Source: a bacterium ADurb.Bin243
GTDB lineage: Bacteria; Muiribacteriota; UBA9980
Reading direction: 5' to 3'
Assembly: GCA_002069765.1 (NCBI GenBank)
Contig: MWBZ01000024.1
Location: 1-47,690, forward strand
DNA length: 47,690 bases
This document shows, one piece after another, positions 1 to 9,352 of this stretch; within the stretch, counting starts at the first letter, position 1, and every line of letters begins with the position of its first letter. The notes below the pieces were generated by a model, which did not search any database, had not been told where the DNA came from, and saw nothing but the letters and a program-made list of their open reading frames with translations. The translations under genes and the position numbers were made by a program.

Positions 1-3000
1 CGGCATAATGAACGCATTAGGCCACTATTTTCATCTGCTGTCCTATTATTTTACCTTTAAGGCCATCGTTGAAACCAATCTTAAATCTCCTTTCAACGCA
101 ATGTTTTACGAACTTTCAAAAATGTTTTACGAGCTTTCAAAAACGAACGAAATATTGATCAAAGAAGCCAGGGAAAAAAAGGCGGCCGAAGAAAAGCTCT
201 TCGACAGCGAAACGAAGCTGAGATCTCTTTTTGATAACATGACCAACCCCATGCTGTTTCATAAAGCGATTTTCGACGAAGACAACAAAGTAACCGATTC
301 TTATATCATCGACCTTAACCCCGCGTTTGAAAAAACTTTCGGCGTAAAAAAAGGCGAAGTCGCAAATAAGCCCCTCAAACAATCCATCCCGGCACTTTTC
401 AACGAAGAACTCGACCTCATAAGCATTCTCGGCATAGTAATAATCAGCGGCGAAGAAACTCAATTCGAATACTATTCGTCAGAGCTGGGAAAATGGTTTT
501 TCATTTCTGTTTTTCGCACCAAGGCCAATTACGCCGCTACGATTTTCAACGATATAACTCATCAGAAAAAGATAGAAGACATGCTGTCCGAGTCGCAGCG
601 CTTCTTTAAATCGACCTTCAATTCACTTGGAAGTGCAGTATCCATAATAGACGAAAAAGGGATGCTTATTTCCGCCAATAATTCCTGGCGTCAACTATCC
701 AGACAGGAAGCTTTCTTTAAAAATCCCTGCAACGTGGGAGAAAATTATATCCAGCTATGCGAATCCTCCTTTAATAAAGGATACCCGGATGCAAAATCCG
801 TCAGAGAACAGATCGTTAGAGTAATTCGCGGCGAATCCGAAGAATCGATAGAAGAAATTTACGATTTCATAAACGAAAAAAGCGTTTGCTTTCAGGTCAC
901 TATCAAGCGTTTTGAAGGCAGCGGACCTGTAAGGCTTTTGATTATCTATGAAAATATAACGGAACGCAAAAAATCCGAAAACGTACTGGTAAGAATGAAT
1001 CAAACTTTTTTGAGCCTCACTTCAAACTCCGATAAAAACATAAAAATTCTTACCGATATTTGCGGCGAATTGTTCGAAACCACGTCGCTTTATAATAAAA
1101 TTTCAAACGGCCAGATTAAAACCGCGTTTTCGTATAACGTCCCGCCCGATTACAACCCTATCGACCGCGCGGAAGGGCATATCTGCACCGACGTTATAAG
1201 CGAAAGCGCTTCGCGCCCGGGAGTCAGATATATCGATAATCTTGATAAAACCAAATATTTTAACAGCGACCCGAACGTTAAGCATTATAACCTAAAAACA
1301 TATCTCGGAAAACCGGTCTTTTGCAATAACGCCTGCGCCGGAACGCTTTGCGTGGTTTACGACAGAGACGTGGAAAACGATCCTGGCAATAACAGAATTT
1401 TAGAAATTATAGCGACCGCCATAGGCATAGAAGAGGAACGCAAGCTGGCGGGCGAAAAATTAAACCAGATGTCGCGGGCGATAGAGCAGAGCGCAAGCAC
1501 TATAGTTATTACCGATATTAAAGGCAATATAGAATACGCCAATCCAAAATTCACCAGAACCACGGGCTATTCGCTCGAAGAGGCCAGGGGAAGCAATCCC
1601 AGAATTTTAAAATCCGGCGAAATGTCCGCCGAAGATTATAAGAACCTCTGGGAAAGCATTTCAACCGGCAAAGAATGGCGCGGCGAGTTCCATAACAAAA
1701 GGAAAAACGGGGAACTCTACTGGGAGTACGCAACCATATCTCCGCTTAGAAATCTCGAAGGCGAAATCACTCATTATCTGGCGGTTAAAGAAGATATAAC
1801 CGAGCGTAAACTCATCGAACTCGAACTCGCCAAAGCCAAAGCTGCGGCGGAATCCGCCAATCAGGCGAAAAGCGAATTTCTGGCCAATATGAGCCACGAA
1901 ATAAGAACGCCCATGACGAGCGTAATGGGAATGGCAGAACTGCTTTTAGACACCAATTTAAGCGAAACACAAAAAAAATATTCGCATCATATACATGAAT
2001 CCGCAAATTTACTGCTCACTATAATCAATGATATTCTTGATTTTTCAAAAATAGAAGCCGGTAAAATGACTATCGAAAACATCGATATGAACCTGAGTTC
2101 ATTGATTTCCAATCTTTCCGAAATGATGGGAGTCAAAGCGCTTGAAAAAAATTTAATACTTTCGACCCGCATAAGCGAAGAAATTCCCGAGAATTTAAAA
2201 GGCGATCCGGTCAGAATAAGGCAGATTTTATTAAACCTGCTCAATAACGCCATAAAATTTACGAAAAAAGGCTCCGTCACTCTGAATGTCAGCCTGATAA
2301 GCGCCGGCGAAAAAGACGCGGAAATCAAATTCGAGATCACCGATACCGGAATAGGAATGACGCCCGAAGCATTGAACAATCTTTTCAAACCTTTCGTCCA
2401 GGCGGATTCTTCGACGACGCGAAGATACGGCGGAACAGGACTCGGGCTATCCATTTGCAAAAGGCTGGTAGAAATGATGAAAGGCACGATCGGCGCCGTC
2501 AGCAAAGAAAACGAAGGCTCCACTTTCTTTTTCACCATAAGACTTGAAAAAAGTGTCACGCAGGACGCGCCAGCCGCTGCCGAAGACGGAATTCAGCCGC
2601 CCGCTCAAAAGAAAACGGCGCTCAAGGATTTTAACGCCGTTGCAACGGAAAATATTTCGATCCTTCTGGCGGACGATAATCCCTCCAATCAGAGGGTTCT
2701 GCTCCTTCAATTAAACAAGCTGGGATATAAAAAAGTGCATGTGGCCGGAGACGGCCGCGAAGCCGTCGAAATGTGCTCATCCGAGGCTTATTCGTTGATA
2801 CTGATGGACTGCCAGATGAACGTTATGGACGGCTTCGAAGCCACGAGAATAATCCGCGCCAAAGAGGCCGGCCAGGACAGGCACACTCCTATAATAGCCC
2901 TCACCGCCGACGCGATGAGCGGCACGCGCGAAAAATGCATCGCCGCCGGCATGGACGACTACATAACCAAGCCTATAGGCATTTCTCATCTGCAAAATGT

Positions 3001-3028
3001 TTTAAATAAATGGCTATTAAAATTTTAA
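1..3028 (+). CDS. Hybrid sensor histidine kinase, 5' end cut by window
   Basis: Sensor kinase that phosphorylates its own histidine and passes phosphate to an attached receiver. Numbered from the ATG at 8: PAS-like region about 65-190, second PAS about 195-320, GAF-like about 335-480, third PAS about 485-600, dimerisation/phosphoacceptor segment with MSHEIRTP (His630), ATPase domain with N box (LLNLLNNAIKFT), G box (DTGIGM) and GGTGLGLS, then a receiver (about 883-1000) with Asp889/890, phosphoacceptor Asp934 and Lys988. The first 35 residues resemble the end of a MASE3-type membrane sensor segment followed by the usual linker, and the frame is open to the window edge. I therefore infer the gene begins upstream with a membrane domain and that the ATG at 8 is internal. 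No dedicated output protein lies beside it; the next gene converges from the other strand. Confidence 0.93.
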   Translation, partial: GIMNALGHYFHLLSYYFTFKAIVETNLKSPFNAMFYELSKMFYELSKTNEILIKEAREKKAAEEKLFDSETKLRSLFDNMTNPMLFHKAIFDEDNKVTDSYIIDLNPAFEKTFGVKKGEVANKPLKQSIPALFNEELDLISILGIVIISGEETQFEYYSSELGKWFFISVFRTKANYAATIFNDITHQKKIEDMLSESQRFFKSTFNSLGSAVSIIDEKGMLISANNSWRQLSRQEAFFKNPCNVGENYIQLCESSFNKGYPDAKSVREQIVRVIRGESEESIEEIYDFINEKSVCFQVTIKRFEGSGPVRLLIIYENITERKKSENVLVRMNQTFLSLTSNSDKNIKILTDICGELFETTSLYNKISNGQIKTAFSYNVPPDYNPIDRAEGHICTDVISESASRPGVRYIDNLDKTKYFNSDPNVKHYNLKTYLGKPVFCNNACAGTLCVVYDRDVENDPGNNRILEIIATAIGIEEERKLAGEKLNQMSRAIEQSASTIVITDIKGNIEYANPKFTRTTGYSLEEARGSNPRILKSGEMSAEDYKNLWESISTGKEWRGEFHNKRKNGELYWEYATISPLRNLEGEITHYLAVKEDITERKLIELELAKAKAAAESANQAKSEFLANMSHEIRTPMTSVMGMAELLLDTNLSETQKKYSHHIHESANLLLTIINDILDFSKIEAGKMTIENIDMNLSSLISNLSEMMGVKALEKNLILSTRISEEIPENLKGDPVRIRQILLNLLNNAIKFTKKGSVTLNVSLISAGEKDAEIKFEITDTGIGMTPEALNNLFKPFVQADSSTTRRYGGTGLGLSICKRLVEMMKGTIGAVSKENEGSTFFFTIRLEKSVTQDAPAAAEDGIQPPAQKKTALKDFNAVATENISILLADDNPSNQRVLLLQLNKLGYKKVHVAGDGREAVEMCSSEAYSLILMDCQMNVMDGFEATRIIRAKEAGQDRHTPIIALTADAMSGTREKCIAAGMDDYITKPIGISHLQNVLNKWLLKF

Positions 3029-3070
3029 AAAGAAATTTATAAGCGGACTGAACCGTATATTTAGTTTAAA

Positions 3071-3484
3071 TTAATCGGCGTGCTTTTTAGGTTTTTTATA
3101 ATCTCCGCGGCACAGCTCTTTAGGATATTTTTTTACGTTTTTTTCTACTTTATTGATTATAGCGCTCGATAGATCTATTTTTAAAACGTTAGCGAGCGAA
3201 AGGCAGTACAATATTATATCGGAAATTTCATCGCACGCTTCTTTATATAGCGGCGATTCTTTATTTACGGCCATGGCCTCTTCGTTTTTAATCCACTGAA
3301 AAAGCTCCATCAGTTCGGCCGCTTCGATAGCGATAGACATCGAAAGGTTTTTAGGATCGTGATATTTGTCCCATTCGCGTTCCCTCACGAAATTTTTCAT
3401 GACGCTCTTAAGCTCCGCGATAGTGGTGGTTTCGTCTCCGGGCGCCCGCCCTTCGTTTTTATGTAAATCTTTATCGGTCTTCAT
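3071..3484 (-). CDS. MazG-like nucleotide pyrophosphohydrolase
   Basis: All-alpha NTP pyrophosphatase of 137 residues, the size of the short dCTPase/MazG-like family that hydrolyses non-canonical or excess (d)NTPs to the monophosphate and PPi. Metal-binding signatures are visible: EAAELMELFQW (Glu54 and Glu57) and the downstream E-x2-D in DEISDIILY (Glu86, Asp89). The C terminus is a short Lys-rich tail. Its ATG shares one base with the stop codon of the upstream DedA gene (TAATG at 3482-3486), so the two are almost certainly translationally coupled. Exact substrate cannot be read from sequence; dCTP is the commonest for this size class. Confidence 0.85.
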   Translation of the reverse strand: MKTDKDLHKNEGRAPGDETTTIAELKSVMKNFVREREWDKYHDPKNLSMSIAIEAAELMELFQWIKNEEAMAVNKESPLYKEACDEISDIILYCLSLANVLKIDLSSAIINKVEKNVKKYPKELCRGDYKKPKKHAD

Positions 3485-4125
3485 TAATTTTCGTCACCTT
3501 GCTTTACCGTTTTTTTTTCGAGCCACGCTTTTACGAATTCGTAAATAATAGGCAGAATGGAAATAAAAATAACTATCGGTATAACAATTTTAAGAGGGAA
3601 TCTGTTTCCGATATAATAGCCTATCATCGACATGCTCGTTATCCAGCTGACTCCGCCGGTTATATTGTAAATAGCGAATTTTGAATAATTCATCTGGGCC
3701 ACGCCCGCTATAAAAGGAGCAAAAGTCCTTATTATAGGTACGAACCTGGCGAGAATTATAGTTTTTCCGCCGTATTTTTCATAAAATTCCTTTGTTTTGA
3801 TAAGATGGCTTTTTTTAAAAAACATCGAATCTTCACGGGTGAAAATTTTAGGCCCTATTTTATAGCCGAGAGAATAGCCTACCGCATCGCCTATGACGGC
3901 GGCAATACATAAAACTATAATCATCGTAGCCAGGTCGAGATGCCCGCGTGCGGCGATAACTCCGGCCGTTACAAGAAGCGAATCGCCCGGGAGGAAAAAT
4001 CCTACCAGTAATCCGGTTTCACTAAAAACTATAACGGTTAACACGGTAAGACCGCCCCACGAAATCAACTGGTCAAGGTTTTGCGTGGACAGGTGAGTGA
4101 AAAAAAATTGAATGGCTTCAATCAT
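3484..4125 (-). CDS. DedA family membrane protein (VTT domain)
   Basis: Integral inner-membrane protein of 213 residues with the DedA pattern: an N-terminal hydrophobic segment, the conserved FLPGDSLL loop, GDAVGYSLG, and the re-entrant region ARFVPIIRTFAPFIAGVAQM, then C-terminal membrane helices. DedA/VTT proteins act as lipid scramblases or flippases (for example undecaprenyl phosphate or phosphatidylethanolamine) and maintain envelope integrity. I chose the ATG at 4125 because GAGG lies 8 bases upstream; a GTG at 4143 would add six residues but has no ribosome site. Coupled to the downstream MazG-like gene by a one-base overlap. The lipid moved is unknown. Confidence 0.9.
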   Translation of the reverse strand: MIEAIQFFFTHLSTQNLDQLISWGGLTVLTVIVFSETGLLVGFFLPGDSLLVTAGVIAARGHLDLATMIIVLCIAAVIGDAVGYSLGYKIGPKIFTREDSMFFKKSHLIKTKEFYEKYGGKTIILARFVPIIRTFAPFIAGVAQMNYSKFAIYNITGGVSWITSMSMIGYYIGNRFPLKIVIPIVIFISILPIIYEFVKAWLEKKTVKQGDEN

Positions 4126-4196
4126 TAAGAGTACCTCAATCACATTAATTTATTGTAAAACGTTTTGCCTTACGCTAAAACCTTAAACAATACGAA

Positions 4197-4225
4197 GCGT
4201 GCGCCCTAATTTCGGGGCATAACGC
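4197..4225. other. Hairpin in the 195-nt gap upstream of dedA
   Basis: GCGT and GCCC pair with GGGC and ACGC across a small internal loop and an 8-base top loop. The rest of the gap 4126-4320 is AT-rich and contains two near-copies of TACGCTAAAA (about 4171-4181 and 4221-4230). There is no U-run after the stem on either strand, so it is not a clear rho-independent terminator, and I could not place a convincing promoter for dedA in this gap. Confidence 0.3.
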
Positions 4226-4320
4226 TAAAATAAATTTCGGCTTTAAAATAAATAAAATTATAAGCGGACCGCCTAAATATTATTTATTTTAAAGCGCGAA
4301 TATCCAAAATGCCGGAAACT

Positions 4321-5607
4321 TTATATTACGAATCTTTCAAAAGTTACGTCGCGGGTTTCTACGCCCAGCTTCGATACTTTAAACGGCACGTTGGGGTATA
4401 ATATGGCGTATTCTTCGCCCCAGTAAAGCGCCGTAGCTATGCGGCCGACCGCGTCGCATTTCATAATGCCGGAGCCGGAGTCGCCGGAAACTATAACCAG
4501 ATCACGCATCGGCTTGAATATATACGGGTTCTTATCTATAGTGTTATAAGCGTAGGAACCGGCGATCATGCTTTCGAGACGGGCGTTTTTAAACTGCGGG
4601 AAAACTTCTACCAGAACGGGCAGAATGCTGTTTTCATAATAATCGCGCTCGGGTTCGCAATCAAAATTAAAAGCGCGGCCTATATTATCGGCGCATCCGA
4701 CGTAGATGCACTCTTCGCGCGGCTCGGCTTTTATATATATGCCGGCCTTTTGAATTATGGTAAAAGGAAGCATATTAAGGTCGTTAAAGCCTGGGCAGTT
4801 TTTAATAAGCGGCTCGAGCGAGCTGCCTTTTACCTGGAAAAGCTGACGCTTTTTAGGTTTTATATGGGCGTCGAGGCCAATGGGATCGAGCAGTTCTTTA
4901 GCCCACACGCCGGCGGCTATGATGGTGGTTTTGGCGTAAAATTCGCCGTTGGTGGTGCGGACTCCGGCTATCTTCGGCTCCTGCCATACCAGAGGTTCTC
5001 CGGGAATATCGAGCTTTTCTTCGGGCTCTAAAATAAGCGATTCGACCTTGGTATTAAATTTAGTTATGCCGCCGAGCTTTTTAAATTCGTTTTCATAATA
5101 CGAAACTATTGCGCCGGGATCTATTGAACCGCATTTTTTACCCAGAAGGCCGCTTTTAATTCTTGAAAGCCCCATCATCTGGCATTCGTCGGACGAGTAA
5201 TTATCTATATTCAAGCCAGGTATCGCGCGAAGTTCTTCAGCGAATAAAACCGAAAAATCTACGCCGTTTTCTTTCATGGCGTAAATGGCGTCCTGCGATT
5301 TTTTAAACTTGTCGTCAGTCATTAGCCACAGATAACCGCACATTTTAATATTAAGGCCGAAGCCCTTTTTTTCGATATCTTCAAATTTATTTATTGAGGT
5401 GTTAGTCAATATAACGTTTTCAGGCGATGAAAAAGTATTTCTTATTCCGGCGGCGGATTTACAGGTATTGCCTTCGCCCGCTCCGCCTTCGCGGTCGATG
5501 ACCATAACGTTTAAAGCCCTGTCAGTCTGTTTTAAGTAAAAAGCGGTCGCCATTCCAAAAACTCCGGCGCCCACTATAATAACATCGTATTTCATGTTGT
5601 CCGACAT
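4321..5607 (-). CDS. FAD-dependent amine/amino-acid oxidoreductase (DAO family)
   Basis: Flavoprotein of 428 residues. The N-terminal dinucleotide-binding fold has GAGVFG followed by an acidic strand end (VMVIDRE), and the C-terminal part carries VVSGDSGSGIMKCDAVG, the glycine-rich FAD contact of the DAO (glycine/D-amino acid/sarcosine oxidase-like) family. Such enzymes oxidise secondary amines or amino acids and may pass electrons to O2 or a quinone. The ATG at 5607 is preferred over the one at 5616 because GGGGA is 8 bases upstream of it and runs into the other. No partner dehydrogenase subunit or amino-acid gene is adjacent, so the substrate is open. An 86-nt gap separates it from the upstream gene. 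Confidence 0.85.
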   Translation of the reverse strand: MSDNMKYDVIIVGAGVFGMATAFYLKQTDRALNVMVIDREGGAGEGNTCKSAAGIRNTFSSPENVILTNTSINKFEDIEKKGFGLNIKMCGYLWLMTDDKFKKSQDAIYAMKENGVDFSVLFAEELRAIPGLNIDNYSSDECQMMGLSRIKSGLLGKKCGSIDPGAIVSYYENEFKKLGGITKFNTKVESLILEPEEKLDIPGEPLVWQEPKIAGVRTTNGEFYAKTTIIAAGVWAKELLDPIGLDAHIKPKKRQLFQVKGSSLEPLIKNCPGFNDLNMLPFTIIQKAGIYIKAEPREECIYVGCADNIGRAFNFDCEPERDYYENSILPVLVEVFPQFKNARLESMIAGSYAYNTIDKNPYIFKPMRDLVIVSGDSGSGIMKCDAVGRIATALYWGEEYAILYPNVPFKVSKLGVETRDVTFERFVI

Positions 5608-5702
5608 TTTTACCATCCCCTATCGATTTATAAAAATATAGCCGTTTACAGGCCTGTTTTTTATTATTTATGTCTAAAACGCCTTCTGTAGAGTGTAATA
5701 AC

Positions 5703-7010
5703 TTATCTACCGGCGCCGGCGTCTTTACGATCAGAAACGAACATTCCGCCTAAAATATTCGCCGCTACAATGCCAAAAATTATTCCGAGAATAGCGTGCT
5801 CGAAATAAATCCCCAGCGCCATGCCTATTAAAAATCCATTAAAAATAAAACCGCCCTGAATATCTTTGCGGTTACCATAATAAATATCGCTTATAAGCGA
5901 GCTCAGGAAAAATCCGATTAACGCTCCGGCCACGATGCCGGCGCCCTCCGCTAAATTAGCGCCGATTATCATGCATACGAACATCGAAAAACAACCGAGC
6001 GCGCAGCCCGGCTCTTTTTTTTCGGCCGGTTCAGCCAGACGCGGCCCTGTTTCGTTAGCGTCAGGCGGTTTAAAATTCTCCGGCCTGTCTGCGCCGCTTT
6101 CTGTCCCGGCGTTTTTGAGGTTATTTAAAACGTCGTCCGACGGAGGTTCTTCATATCTTCTGACGTAAGGTTTTTCGGGCTGGGATTCAAGGCGCGTGGC
6201 TATCAGAAGCCCCACCGCAAGGCCGATAGCGGCGCCAACCGGCCCCATGATCCCGGCGCCCGCGAAAAAGCAAAACAGGCCGAAAGGGATGCCCCAGCTG
6301 AAGGGTGCGTTTTTTTTACCGTCGCGCCCTATATGCTGGCCGTATGTTTTGTATTCGGCTCTATACGCGTCCCGCGCGGGTTGATTATTTTGCGAAGGCG
6401 GCTGCTGGTAAACATTTCCGGCGCCGTACGACGCGTTCGAGGAATAATTTTCGCCCTTAAATTCAGCCTGATTTTGCCTGCGCCTGGAATCGTCTTCACT
6501 CGCGGCCGTTTTCTGGCGCCGCGCGCCGTCTTTTCTTGAATCGTCCGTTCCGGCGGAAGCGCGCGACATTTTTTTCGGCGGGTTGATTATGGCATGAAAT
6601 TCATTTATCTTTTCTTCGATAACGTCGAGTTCGTTTCTGCTGATTTTAGTTCGCTTATCGCAGACGGCTTCGAAGTATTGATAAACATCGTTAAACCGCT
6701 TCTGAAACTCGAATTCGATATCGGAAGAAGAATAATTCCGGTAATTTTTAATTTTTTGATTATAAAGCGCGATAACCGCTCTTGTGCGTCTGACAAGTTC
6801 GACGGCCCTTCCGGAGCCGTCTTTAGGGCCCTGCCTGGCCAGCATTACGAATTTCGGATATACGTTCACATTCCAGAAATCTAAAAAAACATCGAAAAAT
6901 CTGCGATCGTTCGCGTTTAAAATTTCAAGCTCCGGAATTTCAGATATTTCCTCGCTTAAAATTTCGAAATTTTCATTTTCATTATCCGTTATCTGTCTCA
7001 TAAGCGGCAT
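5703..7010 (-). CDS. Hypothetical glycine-zipper membrane protein
   Basis: I do not recognise a family. The 435 residues fall into four parts: an acidic, probably alpha-helical cytosolic N-terminal domain (about 1-150); a polar, disordered Gln/Asn/Arg-rich linker (150-240); a Gly/Ala-rich membrane hairpin (about 243-277) followed by a Pro/Glu-rich linker; and a C-terminal block of about four membrane helices rich in small residues (about 345-425). The glycine-zipper helices resemble those in DUF456/TMEM-type and channel-like proteins, but this is only composition. It has its own consensus promoter (7063-7091), so it seems to be separate from the haem operon. The ATG at 7010 has only a weak ribosome site; Met4 is an alternative. 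Confidence 0.75.
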   Translation of the reverse strand: MPLMRQITDNENENFEILSEEISEIPELEILNANDRRFFDVFLDFWNVNVYPKFVMLARQGPKDGSGRAVELVRRTRAVIALYNQKIKNYRNYSSSDIEFEFQKRFNDVYQYFEAVCDKRTKISRNELDVIEEKINEFHAIINPPKKMSRASAGTDDSRKDGARRQKTAASEDDSRRRQNQAEFKGENYSSNASYGAGNVYQQPPSQNNQPARDAYRAEYKTYGQHIGRDGKKNAPFSWGIPFGLFCFFAGAGIMGPVGAAIGLAVGLLIATRLESQPEKPYVRRYEEPPSDDVLNNLKNAGTESGADRPENFKPPDANETGPRLAEPAEKKEPGCALGCFSMFVCMIIGANLAEGAGIVAGALIGFFLSSLISDIYYGNRKDIQGGFIFNGFLIGMALGIYFEHAILGIIFGIVAANILGGMFVSDRKDAGAGR

Positions 7011-7062
7011 CTCTTATTGTTATCGGCGGCCTTCTGCTTGCGGCGGGCCTTAATTATGTATG

Positions 7063-7091
7063 ATAATACCAGAAAAGATAGTTAACTTCAA
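7063..7091 (-). promoter_or_regulatory. Sigma-70 promoter for the glycine-zipper gene
   Basis: On the minus strand TTGAAG and TATTAT are separated by exactly 17 bases. Transcription would start near 7056, giving a leader of about 45 bases that contains a GC-rich stretch (GGCCCGCCGC and GGCCGCC) just before the gene at 7010. Confidence 0.7.
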
Positions 7092-7127
7092 TAAAAATAT
7101 TTAAAAATTTAGGCCTGAATTCGAGAT

Positions 7128-8033
7128 TTATCTTAAAAGCGCCAGCGTTATTATGGCGACCGCAAGACAGATAAAAGCGTCTCTTAAAAAATACCACATA
7201 CGCCAGAGTATCAGATCGGCTGACGCGGCCCCCAGGGCGACTCCGAAAATCCCTCCCAGGATAGCTCCGCCGGTACTGGCTTCGTTGGGAGTTCCGAATG
7301 CGAACATGCCTATAATCATGGATATAAATGCGAAAAAAATACAAAAAAATAGTTCGGCGGCTTCGGCGCCGGGCATTTTCTGCCCGGCTTTTTTAAGTTC
7401 TTTTACTTTCGGGACCTTGCCGTTAACCGCTTCCGGCTTCTTTTTGCGGCTTTTTTTCACTTCGGCCGCAGGCGCGGCTTTCGGAACGGCCATATCGCCG
7501 CAGGCGGCGGCCTCGTGCCTTCGTTTTTCAGCGTAAAGAGCGGCAAGAGATTTTATCACGCTTTCGAACCCGGGAAGGTCCGCTTTTGAAATACATCCTT
7601 CGGCAGCCAGCTTATCTATATAATCGATTTTGACCTTAAAATCTTCGTATAAATAAAACGGGGCGTCCTGAGGCATTTTATAAGATATAACGCCGCAGGC
7701 GGCAGCGACGGTGTTTTTAAAATTTAAAAGTTCTTTGAGGCATTCGCAGGCGCCTTTTTTATCGTTATTCTCGGCCAGAAAAGCGAATCGGGAATATATG
7801 CAGCCGGAAAAATAATCGTTTAAAAGGCAGTAAATCCGCGAGTCCAGTTTTCGAAGAAATTCGAGCCCCTCCATCTTCGATATTTCCAGGCATAAAAGAT
7901 CGAAACATTTTATTTCGCCGCCTTCTGCAAACGCCGAATCGTAATTTTTCAAAAGCCCCGCTGCGGCTTCGGCCTTATAAGAAGCTTCGGCGGCGGAAGT
8001 TTTTTTTGATTTTTTACGGGGAGTTTTTTCCAT
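7128..8033 (-). CDS. Hypothetical membrane protein at the end of the haem operon
   Basis: A 301-residue protein of unknown family. The first 15 residues are Lys-rich; about 20-170 looks like a soluble helical domain with several cysteines; about 175-225 is a basic Lys/Ala/Pro linker; and the C terminus holds three hydrophobic segments, the middle one glycine-rich (TGGAILGGIFGVALG). The layout (helical domain, charged linker, glycine-rich membrane end) is like that of the next gene downstream (5703-7010), although residues are not clearly alignable. Its ATG lies 3 bases after the hemA stop, so it is cotranscribed with hemA and may serve the membrane side of haem or cytochrome c handling. That role is inferred from position only. 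Confidence 0.75.
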   Translation of the reverse strand: MEKTPRKKSKKTSAAEASYKAEAAAGLLKNYDSAFAEGGEIKCFDLLCLEISKMEGLEFLRKLDSRIYCLLNDYFSGCIYSRFAFLAENNDKKGACECLKELLNFKNTVAAACGVISYKMPQDAPFYLYEDFKVKIDYIDKLAAEGCISKADLPGFESVIKSLAALYAEKRRHEAAACGDMAVPKAAPAAEVKKSRKKKPEAVNGKVPKVKELKKAGQKMPGAEAAELFFCIFFAFISMIIGMFAFGTPNEASTGGAILGGIFGVALGAASADLILWRMWYFLRDAFICLAVAIITLALLR

Positions 8034-8036
8034 GCG

Positions 8037-9335
8037 TTACTCTTTTCGGGAAGGCTTTTTTTCTCCGCAGCCGTTTTCGCTATCTAAATTAAAAAAGCAT
8101 TCGAAATTTTTTATGCAGGCGTGTATTTTACTTTTATCCGGGCAATTAAGGGCGCGGGCGATAGGGCCGCCGCATATCCTGTTTATTATAGCCTGCTTGA
8201 GAGCGTTAAGCGATTTATCTTTATTTTTGAAGTCTTCAGGCAGTTTTCGCACAAATTTATCCAGTTCGGTTTCCACTATTTTTTCGACATTCGAACGGAA
8301 TTTTTCTATAAAAGGTTTTACCGAACGGCCTTCATACCAGTCTAAAAAGCGGCCGGCCTCGGCGTCGATCAGTTTAGCGGCGGCGGCGGCGGCTTTTTTT
8401 CTTGCGGAAACGTTTTCGGTTATAATTGCGCCTATATCGTCGATATTAAAAAGTTTTACGCCTTTAATCGAGGATATTTCAGGGTCTATGTCGCGCGGCA
8501 CGGCGATATCGATAATTACCTGGCGCCTGCCCCGAGTTTTAGCCGCGGCGGCTTTATATTTATCGTATTCCACTATGAAATGCGGCGAATCGGTGGAAGA
8601 AATTATAATATCGTAATCACGGATTATTTTATAAAGCGACGAAAAATCGAAAGATTCCGAACCGTATTTTTCGCCCAGCGCAAAAGCGCGTTCCATTGTG
8701 CGGCTTATGACCGCGGCTTTTTTTATTCCGCTTTTTATGAGGCATTCCATAGAAAGCTCCGCGGTCTCACCAGCCCCTATTATAAGCGCGGAAAAAGACG
8801 AAAGATCGCCCAGCTCGTTTTTAGCGGCCGCCACGGCCGCGCTGCTGACGGAGGCGCAGCGCCTGCCGATAGCGGTTTCGCTGCGGGCCATTTTTCCGGT
8901 TTTAATGGCCTGATGAAAGAGTTTATTGAGCATATAGCCGGTCGTCCGGGCTTCGCACGCCGAAGAATACGCGTGTTTTACCTGCGAAAGTATCTGGGAT
9001 TCGCCTATTATCATTGAATCCAGCCCGGAGGCAACGCTGAAAAGGTGGCGCGCGGCGGCGGCGTCGAAAAGCGTGTAAAAGCGTTCGTCGGCGCGGACGG
9101 AAAGCGTCTTGAAATATTCGGCCACGGCCTTGATTACCAAAGCGCCGCCGCTTCTGGCTTCGATCGAGCAATAAAGCTCGAACCGGTTGCACGTGGACAA
9201 AAGCACGCACTCCCTGACGCCGGCGCGTTCGATGAAATAGCGCAGGGCGGAGCCGACCTGCGATTTTGGCACGGCCAGTTTTTCACGCTCTTCTATGGAT
9301 GAGTTTTTATAGTTTAATCCGATCAAACAAAGCAT
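8037..9335 (-). CDS. hemA: Glutamyl-tRNA reductase
   Basis: Reduces glutamyl-tRNA(Glu) with NADPH to glutamate-1-semialdehyde, the first committed step of C5 tetrapyrrole synthesis. The 432 residues are full length. LLSTCNRFE carries the catalytic Cys49; GLDSMIIGESQILSQVK is the family signature; the NADPH fold starts at LIIGAGETAEL (about 185); IDIAVPRDIDP follows; and a C-terminal helical dimerisation domain ends in a short polar tail with cysteines. It sits downstream of ccsA (17-nt gap) and upstream of a small membrane protein (3-nt gap) on the minus strand. Placement with ahb and cytochrome c genes indicates that the operon's product is haem for c-type cytochromes. hemL, hemB, hemC and hemD are not in the window. 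Confidence 0.96.
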   Translation of the reverse strand: MLCLIGLNYKNSSIEEREKLAVPKSQVGSALRYFIERAGVRECVLLSTCNRFELYCSIEARSGGALVIKAVAEYFKTLSVRADERFYTLFDAAAARHLFSVASGLDSMIIGESQILSQVKHAYSSACEARTTGYMLNKLFHQAIKTGKMARSETAIGRRCASVSSAAVAAAKNELGDLSSFSALIIGAGETAELSMECLIKSGIKKAAVISRTMERAFALGEKYGSESFDFSSLYKIIRDYDIIISSTDSPHFIVEYDKYKAAAAKTRGRRQVIIDIAVPRDIDPEISSIKGVKLFNIDDIGAIITENVSARKKAAAAAAKLIDAEAGRFLDWYEGRSVKPFIEKFRSNVEKIVETELDKFVRKLPEDFKNKDKSLNALKQAIINRICGGPIARALNCPDKSKIHACIKNFECFFNLDSENGCGEKKPSRKE

Positions 9336-9352
9336 CGCGCTTACAGCCTTTA

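Noticed and set aside
1987-2559. 190-codon minus-strand frame within the histidine kinase
   Set aside because: It lies opposite highly conserved kinase motifs, so the plus-strand reading is the gene.
4126-4320. Riboswitch leader for dedA
   Set aside because: Only one small hairpin is visible, with no recognisable conserved core and no expression platform.
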